Source: Candidatus Omnitrophota bacterium (lineage in GTDB: Bacteria > Omnitrophota > Gorgyraeia > Gygaellales > Profunditerraquicolaceae). From it: a stretch of 33,330 nt of DNA. Below, in pieces: positions 9,358-17,836 of this stretch; position 1 is the stretch's first letter, and every line of letters starts with the position of its first letter. The translations under genes were made by a program, and so were the position numbers. The notes below the pieces were generated by a model, which was not told where the DNA came from, made no database searches, and saw only the letters and a program-made list of their open reading frames with translations. Location of the stretch: contig JAGVER010000004.1 of assembly GCA_020058085.1 (NCBI GenBank), positions 1-33,330 on the forward strand, in the 5' to 3' direction.

Positions 9358-10188
9358 TTAGTCAACGATAACCACTTCTGTGCCGATAGGAATAATAGTA
9401 TAGAGCTCCTCGACATCATGATTACTCAAACGCACACATCCTTGGGTAACCTGTTGTCCAAGATTTTGAGGTTCGGTTGTCCCATGTAGGCCATAGCTCG
9501 GCAGGTCAATTCCCATCCAACGTGTACCCAGAATATTTTCCGGGCTGCCTGCGGGTACAACTACTCCCGACTTATACCAAGTAGGATTAATTAATTTAGA
9601 GGTAATTTTGAAGTTTCCTATAGGGGTAGAATTATTCTTGCCTGTAGATATAATATAGTTCTTTATAATCTCCTCATCGCTCTTAAGAATCAAAATGTTC
9701 TGCGATTTATCTACAAGTATGCTAAAAGGCACAGTCCAGACTTTTATCTTCCTACCCGGTATAATTTTATCACCGCTTAAATTGTTGCTTATTTTGATTA
9801 AATCAAGCGTAGTCTTAAATTCACGCGCGATCTTGGCTAGAGTATCTCCGGGCTTAATCTCATAAAGCACACTCTTAGGAGTTATAACTAAAGAGAAGAG
9901 TAATTTTATATTTATATCATCTATTTTTTTCTGCCAATTCATTACCTCGTTAGAATTCGGGAAATCATTTACTAATTGCTGGAATACATTTTTGAGGCTT
10001 ACCAAATCTCCTTTAGCTTGCAAATCCTTAGCTTTATTTAAAAGCGCTGAAGCAGAGACCGACCCGCCTATTTTCTGCAAGGGAATATTATTGTTACTTC
10101 TAAAGAAAAACGTCAAAATAAGAATCAAAACTAATATTGTTACAATCGCTAATACAACAGGAATTCTTCTAACCACTTTAATCCTCAC
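9358..10188 (-). CDS. LysM domain L,D-transpeptidase (YkuD)
   Basis: LysM 'YEIKPGDTLAKIAREFKTTLDLIKISNNLSGDKIIPGRKIKV' plus YkuD 'GLHGTTEPQNLGQQVTQGCVRLSNHDVEELY'. Confidence 0.92.
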   Translation of the reverse strand: MRIKVVRRIPVVLAIVTILVLILILTFFFRSNNNIPLQKIGGSVSASALLNKAKDLQAKGDLVSLKNVFQQLVNDFPNSNEVMNWQKKIDDINIKLLFSLVITPKSVLYEIKPGDTLAKIAREFKTTLDLIKISNNLSGDKIIPGRKIKVWTVPFSILVDKSQNILILKSDEEIIKNYIISTGKNNSTPIGNFKITSKLINPTWYKSGVVVPAGSPENILGTRWMGIDLPSYGLHGTTEPQNLGQQVTQGCVRLSNHDVEELYTIIPIGTEVVIVD

Positions 10189-10634
10189 TATCTAGCTAAA
10201 ATCGCTATCGAAACACCTAATACAAAACCAGCAATGACCTCAACCGGAGTATGGCCAACTAGTTCACGCAGGCGGCCTTCGGGAACTTTACCTTTCCAAT
10301 AAATATCTTCGGTTATTTTATTTAAAATCCGCGCCTGCCTGCCGGTTGCCCGACGCACACCTTGAGCGTCAAACATAACTACAATGGCAAAAGCCGCTGC
10401 CAAAGTAAAATAAGGACCATTAAAACCATACTCAAAACCCATTGCTGCAGCCAGACAAGAAGCGCCCGCGACATGAGACGATGGCATTCCCCCTGTGCCA
10501 ATAATCCAGCGGAAATCAAACTTCTTTTGACTAATTGCGCCTGTAAAGACCTTAATAGCTTGAGCAACCAACCAAGCTGAAATCGTGGTCATAAAGATCT
10601 TGTTCTGGAATATCTGGGTAAATATCTCTTTCAT
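10188..10634 (-). CDS. Divergent PAP2 family protein (YuiD-like)
   Basis: 'GGMPSSHVAGASCLAAAMG', 'VVMFDAQGVRRATGRQARILNKI', 'ELVGHTPVEVIAGFVLG'. Confidence 0.9.
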   Translation of the reverse strand: MKEIFTQIFQNKIFMTTISAWLVAQAIKVFTGAISQKKFDFRWIIGTGGMPSSHVAGASCLAAAMGFEYGFNGPYFTLAAAFAIVVMFDAQGVRRATGRQARILNKITEDIYWKGKVPEGRLRELVGHTPVEVIAGFVLGVSIAILAR

Positions 10635-10635
10635 A

Positions 10636-11196
10636 TTATTTGCCCGGGGCTGGAACTACCTCTATTTTTACTCTGGTAGCAGGTATGCTTTGGCCGCCTT
10701 TAATCAAGAATCCGCGATTACCAGTAAACCTTGCCAACCTCTTTAATTCTTGGATTGCTGCTTTAAGCTCAGGGATAGAAGTTAATGTTGATTTAAAAAC
10801 CTCATTCTCTTCGGTAAGCTTAATTTTATCTTCCGAGAACGCAAGATTTTCTGCTTTTAGGACAGAAATTCGCGAATTCAACTCTTCGAATCTCTTTTCT
10901 GAAAGCTTTAAGTCTAAGAATGACCTATCTAATCTTTTATGAACGGCCTGCAAATTGCTTTTTAAACTATTATTCTTCAGCTTAAGCTTCTCTACGGTAT
11001 TTTTTTCTTTCTCTAGCTCTTGCAATAGGTTTTGCTTCTGGCTTTCAAGGTTCTGCTTCTGGCTTTCAAGGTTCTGCTTCTGGCTTTCAAGGTCTCTGAT
11101 ATTCTCTTTTAAATAAGAAACATACCTGAAGACCCCAAAAACTAGAGTGCTGGCCAATAAAAGAATTAATATATTCTTAATAAATTTCTTGTTCAT
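10636..11196 (-). CDS. Membrane-anchored coiled-coil protein of unknown function
   Basis: N-terminal TM then long coiled coil with exact heptad repeats LESQKQN x3. Confidence 0.7.
   Translation of the reverse strand: MNKKFIKNILILLLASTLVFGVFRYVSYLKENIRDLESQKQNLESQKQNLESQKQNLLQELEKEKNTVEKLKLKNNSLKSNLQAVHKRLDRSFLDLKLSEKRFEELNSRISVLKAENLAFSEDKIKLTEENEVFKSTLTSIPELKAAIQELKRLARFTGNRGFLIKGGQSIPATRVKIEVVPAPGK
11030..11092 (-). repeat. In-frame 21-bp tandem repeat x3 (encodes LESQKQN heptads)
   Basis: TTTTGCTTCTGGCTTTCAAGG, TTCTGCTTCTGGCTTTCAAGG, TTCTGCTTCTGGCTTTCAAGG. Confidence 0.95.
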
Positions 11197-11204
11197 AGGG
11201 GAAT

Positions 11205-11232
11205 ATTATATAATCTAGGGCTTAAATTGCAA
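11205..11232 (-). promoter_or_regulatory. Sigma70-type promoter for coiled-coil/PAP2/LDT/accA/padR operon
   Basis: Minus strand TTGCAA (11227-11232), 16 nt, TATAAT (11205-11210); the -10 is only ~8 nt from the ATG. Confidence 0.55.
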
Positions 11233-11309
11233 GCCTTTTCTTAATCAAATCTCCCCTTTATTCCTTGGCTCAAACCTGAATAAAATATTTTTGGTATCGC
11301 CAAGGATTT

Positions 11310-11399
11310 CGCTAGATCAAAGCTTATTGTTATGCCCATACTTGTCCTCACTAAAAAGTTCGGACAAGTATTTCGCTAGATCAAAGCTTGAGGTGCTCA
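11310..11399 (-). repeat. Modular intergenic repeat cluster 'd' (opposite orientation to the others)
   Basis: Plus strand ATACTTGTCCtcactaaaaagttcGGACAAGTATttcgctagatcaaagcttgaggtgctcaa; second core ggatttcgctagatcaaagctta upstream. Confidence 0.75.
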
Positions 11400-11457
11400 A
11401 TTTTATTTAGTTAGATTTTACCTCCTGCTGCGTCTATTGTATCAGGAGGAGAGAAAA

Positions 11458-12987
11458 ATGATCGCAAAAGTCTTAAGTTTCGGCTTGCAGGGTATTGAGG
11501 CATATCCTATAGAAATTGAAGTCGACGTCTCACGGGGGCTCCCGGTAGTAAATGTTGTAGGCTTACCAGATTCAGCAGTCAGAGAAAGCCGGGAGAGAGT
11601 TAAATCCGCGATTAAAAACTCCGGATTTGACTGGCCGGCAGAGAGAATAACTATAAGCTTGGCGCCTTCAGGGATAAGAAAGGAAGGCGCCTGCTTTGAT
11701 CTAGGCATAGCCTTGGGGATACTCTGCGCTACAGAACAGATTGGAAAATCAAATTTAGGCAACTATTTCATTCTAGGTGAACTTTCTTTAGACGGCCAAC
11801 TACGTCCGGCGCGCGGAATCTTGCCTATTACCATGGAGATAGCTAACTTTAAAACAAATAATATTGTTATCCCTTGGGAAAACGCCAAAGAAGCAGCAAT
11901 AGTCTCCAGAGTTAATGTATTCCCGCTTAAAACCCTAAAGGAAACCGTAGAATTCTTGAATAATCCCCAAATACCACCTTTTAAGGTAGACTTGGAAGGC
12001 TTATTTAAAGAGAACAATCATTATAATATTGACTTCTCAGAAGTAAAAGGACAGTATCTGGCTAAGCGAGCGCTTGAAGTAGCTGTAGCAGGAGGGCACA
12101 ATATCGCCATGATCGGACCACCGGGAAGCGGAAAGACTATGCTTGCCAAAAGAATCCCTACTATTATGCCCGAACTAACCTTAGAAGAATCACTAGAGAT
12201 AACTAAAATACATTCGATAACCGGAAATCTAATAAATAAGGAAGGAGTTGTCTCTACCCGGCCATTTCGCGCCCCTCATCATAGCATATCCAGCGTAGCC
12301 CTAGTAGGAGGCGGGCCATTGCCTATCCCTGGAGAGATAAGTTTAGCACACCGAGGCGTATTATTTTTAGATGAACTCCCGGAATTTCAACGCGCGAGCC
12401 TAGAGGCGCTGCGTCAACCTCTTGAAGATGGTAAAATAAATCTCTGCCGCATCAGAAAAAGCCTCACCTTCCCTGCTTCCTTTATCCTTAGTGTAGCTTT
12501 TAATCCCTGTCCCTGCGGATATTTTGGTGATCCCCAAAAAGCCTGTCATTGCAATACTACAAAGATAGAAAATTATATAGGCAAAATATCCGGACCATTA
12601 TTAGACCGGATTGATATCCACATTGAATTACCTAGGGTTAAATATAAAGATCTAGCTGAAACAAAAGAAGCAGAAGCATCAATGATAATAAAAACCAGAA
12701 TTGAGAAGGCCCGCGCCGTACAGAGAGAGCGCTTTAAAGATGAAAGAGAACGAATCTTCTACAACTCCCGAATGAACAACAAACTTATCAAGAAATATTG
12801 TTTCTTAGGAAACGAAGCAAGAGACCTATTGCGCTTAGCCTTAACCGAATTAGGATTATCAGCAAGGGCTTATGACAAAATTTTAAAAGTTGCCCGGACT
12901 ATTGCGGATTTAGCTGAAGTCGAAGTAATTCAACCCGAGCATATTTCAGAGGCAATACAATACAGGAGTTTAGATAGAAAGTGGTAA
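11458..12987 (+). CDS. comM: YifB/ComM family Mg chelatase-like AAA+ ATPase
   Basis: MIAKVLSFGLQGIEAYPIEIEVDVSRGLPVVNVVGLPDSAVRESRERVKSAI; Walker A 'IGPPGSGKTMLAKRIP'; RBS aggagga upstream of ATG at 11458. Confidence 0.95.
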   Translation: MIAKVLSFGLQGIEAYPIEIEVDVSRGLPVVNVVGLPDSAVRESRERVKSAIKNSGFDWPAERITISLAPSGIRKEGACFDLGIALGILCATEQIGKSNLGNYFILGELSLDGQLRPARGILPITMEIANFKTNNIVIPWENAKEAAIVSRVNVFPLKTLKETVEFLNNPQIPPFKVDLEGLFKENNHYNIDFSEVKGQYLAKRALEVAVAGGHNIAMIGPPGSGKTMLAKRIPTIMPELTLEESLEITKIHSITGNLINKEGVVSTRPFRAPHHSISSVALVGGGPLPIPGEISLAHRGVLFLDELPEFQRASLEALRQPLEDGKINLCRIRKSLTFPASFILSVAFNPCPCGYFGDPQKACHCNTTKIENYIGKISGPLLDRIDIHIELPRVKYKDLAETKEAEASMIIKTRIEKARAVQRERFKDERERIFYNSRMNNKLIKKYCFLGNEARDLLRLALTELGLSARAYDKILKVARTIADLAEVEVIQPEHISEAIQYRSLDRKW

Positions 12988-13012
12988 GTTCATTGCCTAC
13001 TCCCTAAACCCT

Positions 13013-14206
13013 TTAGTTAATCAACAACCATTCCCGATAAGATTTAGCAATATGATTTTCTGGATTATGCAGCAATATCTCTTCGCATCTCTTAAGCGCT
13101 TTATCTCTTCCATTTTTCTTCAAATACCAATTTATTATGGGAGAAACTATTGTATTATTATCGCTATAGTTAGAAGATAATAATGCTTGCGAGTAGCACC
13201 CCCTCGCGGCTTCGCTATTTCCGATTTCCATATAAATATGGCCCAAATGAATTAACTCAAAGGGATATTCGTTTGAATTCTTACTTTGCGTTATCCTTTC
13301 TTCTTGCAACTTAATCATTCGTTCTGTTTCGTTATTATTTAAGTAGAAGCCTTTCTCTTCAAGCTTCCATAGAAGCGGGTTTATTTTAATACCTAAATAG
13401 GCCTGCTGAAGAAAGAGGCGCTCATACAGTTGTTCCGCAAAAAACTTATACCCCAGATAGTTCATATGAGAGATATCCGGAGAAATATATCTTTGCCTTT
13501 CTCCTCTTTTAAATAACGACTTAAAATCACTGGTGAAATCTAAATAAGGAATATTATATTTATAAGCAAAATCTCTTGTCACGCTATCTGAACTATTATA
13601 ATATGAAAGCAGGACTAGCTTTGAGCCTCTATCCAGGCATAATTTTCTTATTTTTGCTAAGTAAAAATTTAAATAATCAGCATACCTCTGATCGTAAACA
13701 AGCCTCTCACTACTATCTTGCTCTTTGCTTATCTTTAGAATACGGGCAGATATTACTTTTAAAAATTTAAAACTTCTTAAGCTACCGAGATAATATGTAA
13801 TCTTATTATATGATGATCTATTTCCCCATTGCTTTATTTCAATATCATTGTTTCTTCCGGTAAGCCAAATAACGATTCCGGCATAATTATTCTCAAAATA
13901 AGATTGCAATTCCTGGGCTTGGCGTTTTGTACTCGAGCCAGGAATGCCTAAATTAATAATAGAAAAACTTTGAGCTTTATTGTTTGTATTTAATAATGTT
14001 TCTTCCTGCTTAGGGTAACCATACTGGGCTGAAGTCCCTACGCCAAAGGTATGAGAATCTCCTATACAAACTATTGATATAGTGCCTTTTGTACAGGTTC
14101 TTCTCTGCAATAGTAAAAAACGTCCAACACAAAATAACCCGAACTCAAATAAGGCAAATAAAATACTAACTGAAACCAACCAAATAAATGGTTTAAAACT
14201 CTTCAT
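13013..14206 (-). CDS. SGNH/GDSL hydrolase-like protein with N-terminal TM and C-terminal TPR-like tail
   Basis: 'TISIVCIGDSHTFGVGTSAQYGYPKQEE', '..DISHMNYLGYKFFAEQLYERL', TPR-like C-terminus 'IHLGHIYMEIGNSEAARGCYSQALLSS'. Confidence 0.75.
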   Translation of the reverse strand: MKSFKPFIWLVSVSILFALFEFGLFCVGRFLLLQRRTCTKGTISIVCIGDSHTFGVGTSAQYGYPKQEETLLNTNNKAQSFSIINLGIPGSSTKRQAQELQSYFENNYAGIVIWLTGRNNDIEIKQWGNRSSYNKITYYLGSLRSFKFLKVISARILKISKEQDSSERLVYDQRYADYLNFYLAKIRKLCLDRGSKLVLLSYYNSSDSVTRDFAYKYNIPYLDFTSDFKSLFKRGERQRYISPDISHMNYLGYKFFAEQLYERLFLQQAYLGIKINPLLWKLEEKGFYLNNNETERMIKLQEERITQSKNSNEYPFELIHLGHIYMEIGNSEAARGCYSQALLSSNYSDNNTIVSPIINWYLKKNGRDKALKRCEEILLHNPENHIAKSYREWLLIN

Positions 14207-14282
14207 GCGCTTTATTATCTTATAACTATAAAAAAATACAATTATATTTAACTTTTTATATTATCATAGGATAAATGAAGCT

Positions 14283-14378
14283 CCGCGGGCTAAAGCCCGC
14301 GGTTTCTTGAAGCGAAATACTTGAGCGGCCATTATCCATCCTTGCCTTGAAAGGCAAGGTTTTTGGCCGCGAAAGTAT
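14283..14378. repeat. Intergenic double-hairpin element 'e' related to the repeat family
   Basis: CCGCGGGCT-aa-AGCCCGCGG (14283-14302) then ATACTT-ga-GCGGCC...(CCTTGCCTT-ga-AAGGCAAGG)...GGCCGC-ga-AAGTAT (14318-14378); contains agcgaaatacttg shared with the other repeats. Confidence 0.7.
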
Positions 14379-14483
14379 AAAAATTACGAATATCAACCCA
14401 TTCATAGAGTGGTATGCCATAGCTAAAAACCAGCTAAATATGCAAAGCTAATCTTTATTTTAGGTAAATACGAGGAATTTTTA

Positions 14484-15443
14484 TTATTTATTTATTACTT
14501 GGATAGAAACACTAGAAGAAGAAACCATCCCTTTATTATCTGTCACAGTAAGCGTAGCAATAAATTCTCTTGTTCCGTAGGTAGTGCTCCAGTAGGTATT
14601 CGAGGGGTTAGGTTTATTAGATTTGTCTCCATCACCAAAATCCCAAGAATAGGATACTACTCTTCCATTAGGCGATGAAGACTTTTGACCGGAGAAATTT
14701 ACCTTTAGCGGAGACTGGCCGCTCTGGGGTTTAACAATAATCATAGCAGTTGGATTAGGCAAAGATAATTGTGGTTTAATTTCTTGGGGTTTCAGCTCTT
14801 CGGCCGCTGATGTTGATTTGAGATCTTCTTGAATAGCCATGGCTTTTTCTTGAACCTCTGGTTTTATTGTTTCGGCAAGCTTAGCCTCGGGTTCTACTAG
14901 AGCCAAGGCTGGTTTTGCCTCTGGCTCAACTATCGCAGGCTTTAATTGTTCTTCAACTTTAACACCTCGCTCCTTGCTTAAATCTTCCTTTGTATATTCA
15001 CTTAATTTATCCTTAAACACTTTAACTCGGGCCCTTTCGACATTATATTCTTCATCTTCAAGCTTATCTACTTTCTCCTTATATTGCGGATTATGATTAT
15101 ACCTATAATCTGCTACGGCAATAAAAGGAATACGGAATATTCCGACAATAAGCTGAACAAGTGTAAGCGGAGGCTCTACAAATACTTGCCTAAAACGATT
15201 TTCCATAAAACCCATTTGCTTATAATAATATTCTACCTCGGATCTGCGCCTCTTAAAACGTTCCCTAGCCTTCTCTTTATCAGGAAGAGAGTTACTAATG
15301 CCAACGGTATACTCTGGTATTACTTTACCGTACCTTGAAACAACAAAACCGCTATCATCAGAAGGCTTGCTCTGCTGAATCTTATAAGTAGCGCATCCGG
15401 ATAATAATATGCTAGAAACCAGTATTACATAAAATCTCTTCAA
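14484..15443 (-). CDS. PKD domain lipoprotein
   Basis: MKRFYVILVSSILLSGCATYK lipobox; C-terminal PKD 'VSYSWDFGDGDKSNKPNPSNTYWSTTYGTREFIATLTVTDNKG'. Confidence 0.85.
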   Translation of the reverse strand: MKRFYVILVSSILLSGCATYKIQQSKPSDDSGFVVSRYGKVIPEYTVGISNSLPDKEKARERFKRRRSEVEYYYKQMGFMENRFRQVFVEPPLTLVQLIVGIFRIPFIAVADYRYNHNPQYKEKVDKLEDEEYNVERARVKVFKDKLSEYTKEDLSKERGVKVEEQLKPAIVEPEAKPALALVEPEAKLAETIKPEVQEKAMAIQEDLKSTSAAEELKPQEIKPQLSLPNPTAMIIVKPQSGQSPLKVNFSGQKSSSPNGRVVSYSWDFGDGDKSNKPNPSNTYWSTTYGTREFIATLTVTDNKGMVSSSSVSIQVINK

Positions 15444-15481
15444 GTTATCTCCCTTTCTTAGAAAAATAAAATATTAATGAT

Positions 15482-15510
15482 ATATTACTACTGATAGCAT
15501 ACCATGTCAA
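15482..15510 (-). promoter_or_regulatory. Sigma70-type promoter for the PKD lipoprotein gene
   Basis: Minus strand TTGACA (15505-15510), 17 nt, TAATAT (15482-15487). Confidence 0.7.
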
Positions 15511-15520
15511 TTTTTATATT

Positions 15521-15793
15521 GAGCACCTTGAGCTTTGGTCCAGCGAAATACTTGACCGAACGAAAGTGAGGTCAAGTATAAGAGCACCTTATGCTTTGAT
15601 CTAGCGCACCTTGCCAAATAGGCACCTTTGCCTATCGGAAAACAAAGTGCGCCTCTTGCGAGGCGATTGGCAAGTGCTGCAGAAAGCAGCACACTCGCAC
15701 TTCGGTCGAGGCGAGGTGTGCGCACATGCTGTGCGAAATTTGAACACCAAAAGTTTTTATCTAGTGAAATCCTTGCGCGAAGCGCAAGGACCT
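15521..15793 (+). repeat. Modular intergenic repeat cluster 'f' (three cores plus large multi-hairpin cassette)
   Basis: gagcaccttgagctttggtccagcgaaATACTTGACCgaacgaaagtgaGGTCAAGTAT; agagcaccttatgctttgatctagcg + cassette; cgaaatttgaacacc...tagtgaaaTCCTTGCGCgaaGCGCAAGGA. Confidence 0.85.
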
Positions 15794-15836
15794 AAGTATA
15801 GTCAAGGATAAGATTGGTTTTTGTTAAGGAAAGATT

Positions 15837-16178
15837 TTAGAATCTGGAGTTTATAGTCCTTAAAACTAGTGGGATTGGTTTTAGCCGGGTATTTTTTAAC
15901 TTTAAGCCGCAACGGTAACTGCCGGTTCCGTTGCATTTAGACCATAAAGCCTCGACATCTAATGCGATCTCTTCGCCGTTATCTGGCATAACAAGGCATA
16001 TATTTAATGCGGTATTTAACGGAAGTTCTTCGGCTGTAATTAAACCCAGGCCTTCAACGCTGATGTCGCTTGTTACAATATTAGTTAGTTGTTTAATACT
16101 CATTTTGACATATTTTAAAGGAATAGAGATTAAGAAGCGGGCAAATTTTCTTTTTTCAAGAAACTCTTCATTAGGCAT
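15837..16178 (-). CDS. PilZ domain protein
   Basis: 'EKRKFARFLISIPLKYV...TSDISVEGLGLITAEELPLNTALNICLVMPDNGEEIALDVEALWSK': RxxxR...D.S..G PilZ pattern. Confidence 0.8.
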   Translation of the reverse strand: MPNEEFLEKRKFARFLISIPLKYVKMSIKQLTNIVTSDISVEGLGLITAEELPLNTALNICLVMPDNGEEIALDVEALWSKCNGTGSYRCGLKLKNTRLKPIPLVLRTINSRF

Positions 16179-16209
16179 AGCTTAAGAATCCTCTTTGACC
16201 TTCTATTTG

Positions 16210-16239
16210 AGTATGCCATATAATAATACCCTAATTCAA
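16210..16239 (-). promoter_or_regulatory. Possible promoter for pilZ gene
   Basis: Minus strand TTGAAT (16234-16239), 18 nt, TGG-CATACT (16210-16215), extended -10-like. Confidence 0.4.
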
Positions 16240-16252
16240 GTTTTTTTCTTGC

Positions 16253-16278
16253 CGGAAAGAAAGCGCTTCCTTTCCGGA
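16253..16278. other. Stem-loop downstream of folE stop
   Basis: CCGGAAAG-aaagcgctt(c)-CTTTCCGG; no U-run on the folE-sense side, so not a canonical intrinsic terminator. Confidence 0.5.
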
Positions 16279-16288
16279 GAAATATATC

Positions 16289-17827
16289 TTACGGCTTAAT
16301 TAGCGCTAATGTCTCTGAACGCGTTTTCTCATTCTCTTTAAAGATACCGCGTACTGCCGAAGTAACAGTCATCGTCCCGGGTTTTCTTACTCCGCGCATA
16401 GACATGCAATTTCCACAAACAGCTATTTTCCCATTCCTCCTCACCAGAATTAAACCCTTGGGTACGGATACGCAAAAAACATTTCCCTTGTATTCTTGAA
16501 ACGAAAAATTACGCGGCATAAGCTTAGAATACCATTTATCAAAACCAGACTTTGTTCGGTGTGTTTCCATCCGAAAATATTTTTTATTATTTTGTTTCGT
16601 ACAACCTATACCTAATTTAACGCACACCTCCTGCAAATCATTTATCAACTTCTCTGATTTAGAAACAAAATGTACCGCATTATTTTTCTTTATATGCCCA
16701 TCTCCCTTTATATACCAATCAAGAAATAATCTTAATAACTTAGGAGGAGAGTTTTTTATAAATCCGGGAATATACTTATCTTCTGACTTACCGAATTTCT
16801 TAAAATACTCGTAAAAATCTTCACCCTCTATCCTAAACTGAATAGTTTTGCCACTCTTACATTGTATATATTTGACTCTTAGGCCGTCAAATAAATCCTT
16901 AATTTCCGAAAAACTCTTTGATTTTGGACTTTGAGAAACAACAACAAATTTGCGTTTTCCGGTCTGAGTAACACAACCTTCACTAACCCAAATTCCAAAG
17001 AATTTCGCAAATATATCCGCGGATAAAGTATACCTGCCAATCTTTATATTATTAACATTCTTACCCAACCAATTGCATGCCCGGGGAATTACAATATACC
17101 TACCCACTAATTCCTTTGCCGGAGAAATACGCCAATTATCATTACCGTTATAAAAATCCCACTCTGAAGAATAATAAAACCTATGGTCGGGAGTAACCAG
17201 CAGATCTACGGAAAGACTTTTAGCTCTTATCATATCCCCACTATATCTGTAAGAAACAAATCCTTTCGGCTTAACAAAAGATAACTGCCTTGTTAAAGGA
17301 TCCACTTGTGCTACTTTATCATGATTCTTCAAGGCCTTGAATAACTTCCAACTATTCTCTGTCAATATCTCTGTTTTTTCATCATAACAGAGGTGCTCCG
17401 CTTCAATAACTACCATAACACCTAAAGGCTTTAACTTAGACATAATAATATCAGCAATCTGTGTGGTTAGACGTTCCTGTACCTGCGGCCTTCGGGATAG
17501 AATATCCACTACCCGCGCTATCTTACTTAAACCAGTAACCCTACCATTTTTAGGGATATAAGCTATATTCGCTCTACCCATAAACGGCAAGAGATGGTGT
17601 TCACAGCAGCTGTATAGAGGAATTCCTTTAAGTAGAATTATCTCATGATGTTTCTGGTCTAAAATAACTTCTAGCTCTTCTTCGGGGTTCTGCTTGATCC
17701 CGGCAAAGATCTCTTCATACATTTCTGCGACACGTTTAGGAGTATCTAAAAGGTCTTTTCTATTGGGATTTTCTCCTATCGCCTCTAATATCTCACGGAT
17801 AGCTTTCTCGATCTTCTTTTTATCCAT
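16289..17827 (-). CDS. folE: GTP cyclohydrolase I interrupted by an in-frame intein
   Basis: N-extein residues 1-146 ([32 protein letters not shown]...VVIEAEHL) and C-extein residues 474-512 ([23 protein letters not shown]) rejoin as canonical FolE; 327 aa extra between. Confidence 0.96.
   Translation of the reverse strand: MDKKKIEKAIREILEAIGENPNRKDLLDTPKRVAEMYEEIFAGIKQNPEEELEVILDQKHHEIILLKGIPLYSCCEHHLLPFMGRANIAYIPKNGRVTGLSKIARVVDILSRRPQVQERLTTQIADIIMSKLKPLGVMVVIEAEHLCYDEKTEILTENSWKLFKALKNHDKVAQVDPLTRQLSFVKPKGFVSYRYSGDMIRAKSLSVDLLVTPDHRFYYSSEWDFYNGNDNWRISPAKELVGRYIVIPRACNWLGKNVNNIKIGRYTLSADIFAKFFGIWVSEGCVTQTGKRKFVVVSQSPKSKSFSEIKDLFDGLRVKYIQCKSGKTIQFRIEGEDFYEYFKKFGKSEDKYIPGFIKNSPPKLLRLFLDWYIKGDGHIKKNNAVHFVSKSEKLINDLQEVCVKLGIGCTKQNNKKYFRMETHRTKSGFDKWYSKLMPRNFSFQEYKGNVFCVSVPKGLILVRRNGKIAVCGNCMSMRGVRKPGTMTVTSAVRGIFKENEKTRSETLALIKP
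16409..17389 (-). mobile_element. Intein with LAGLIDADG-type homing endonuclease domain, inserted in folE
   Basis: Begins C1 [13 protein letters not shown] (block A), TPDHRFYY (block B), FFGIWVSEG and [11 protein letters not shown] (LAGLIDADG-like), ends [25 protein letters not shown] (blocks F/G, +1 Cys). Confidence 0.94.
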
Positions 17828-17836
17828 AACTTTAAA

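Noticed and set aside
11030-11092. CRISPR-like direct repeats
   Set aside because: Contiguous 21-bp in-frame repeats without spacers inside a coding sequence; no CRISPR array or cas genes seen.
15507-15811. ORFs 15507..15725 (-) and 15611..15811 (+)
   Set aside because: They lie entirely within the hairpin-rich repeat cluster f, with low-complexity/Arg-Ala-rich translations and no family resemblance.
16253-16278. CCGGAAAG..CTTTCCGG as folE Rho-independent terminator
   Set aside because: The T-run is on the wrong side for folE transcription (A-run follows the stem in the sense direction); kept only as a stem-loop.
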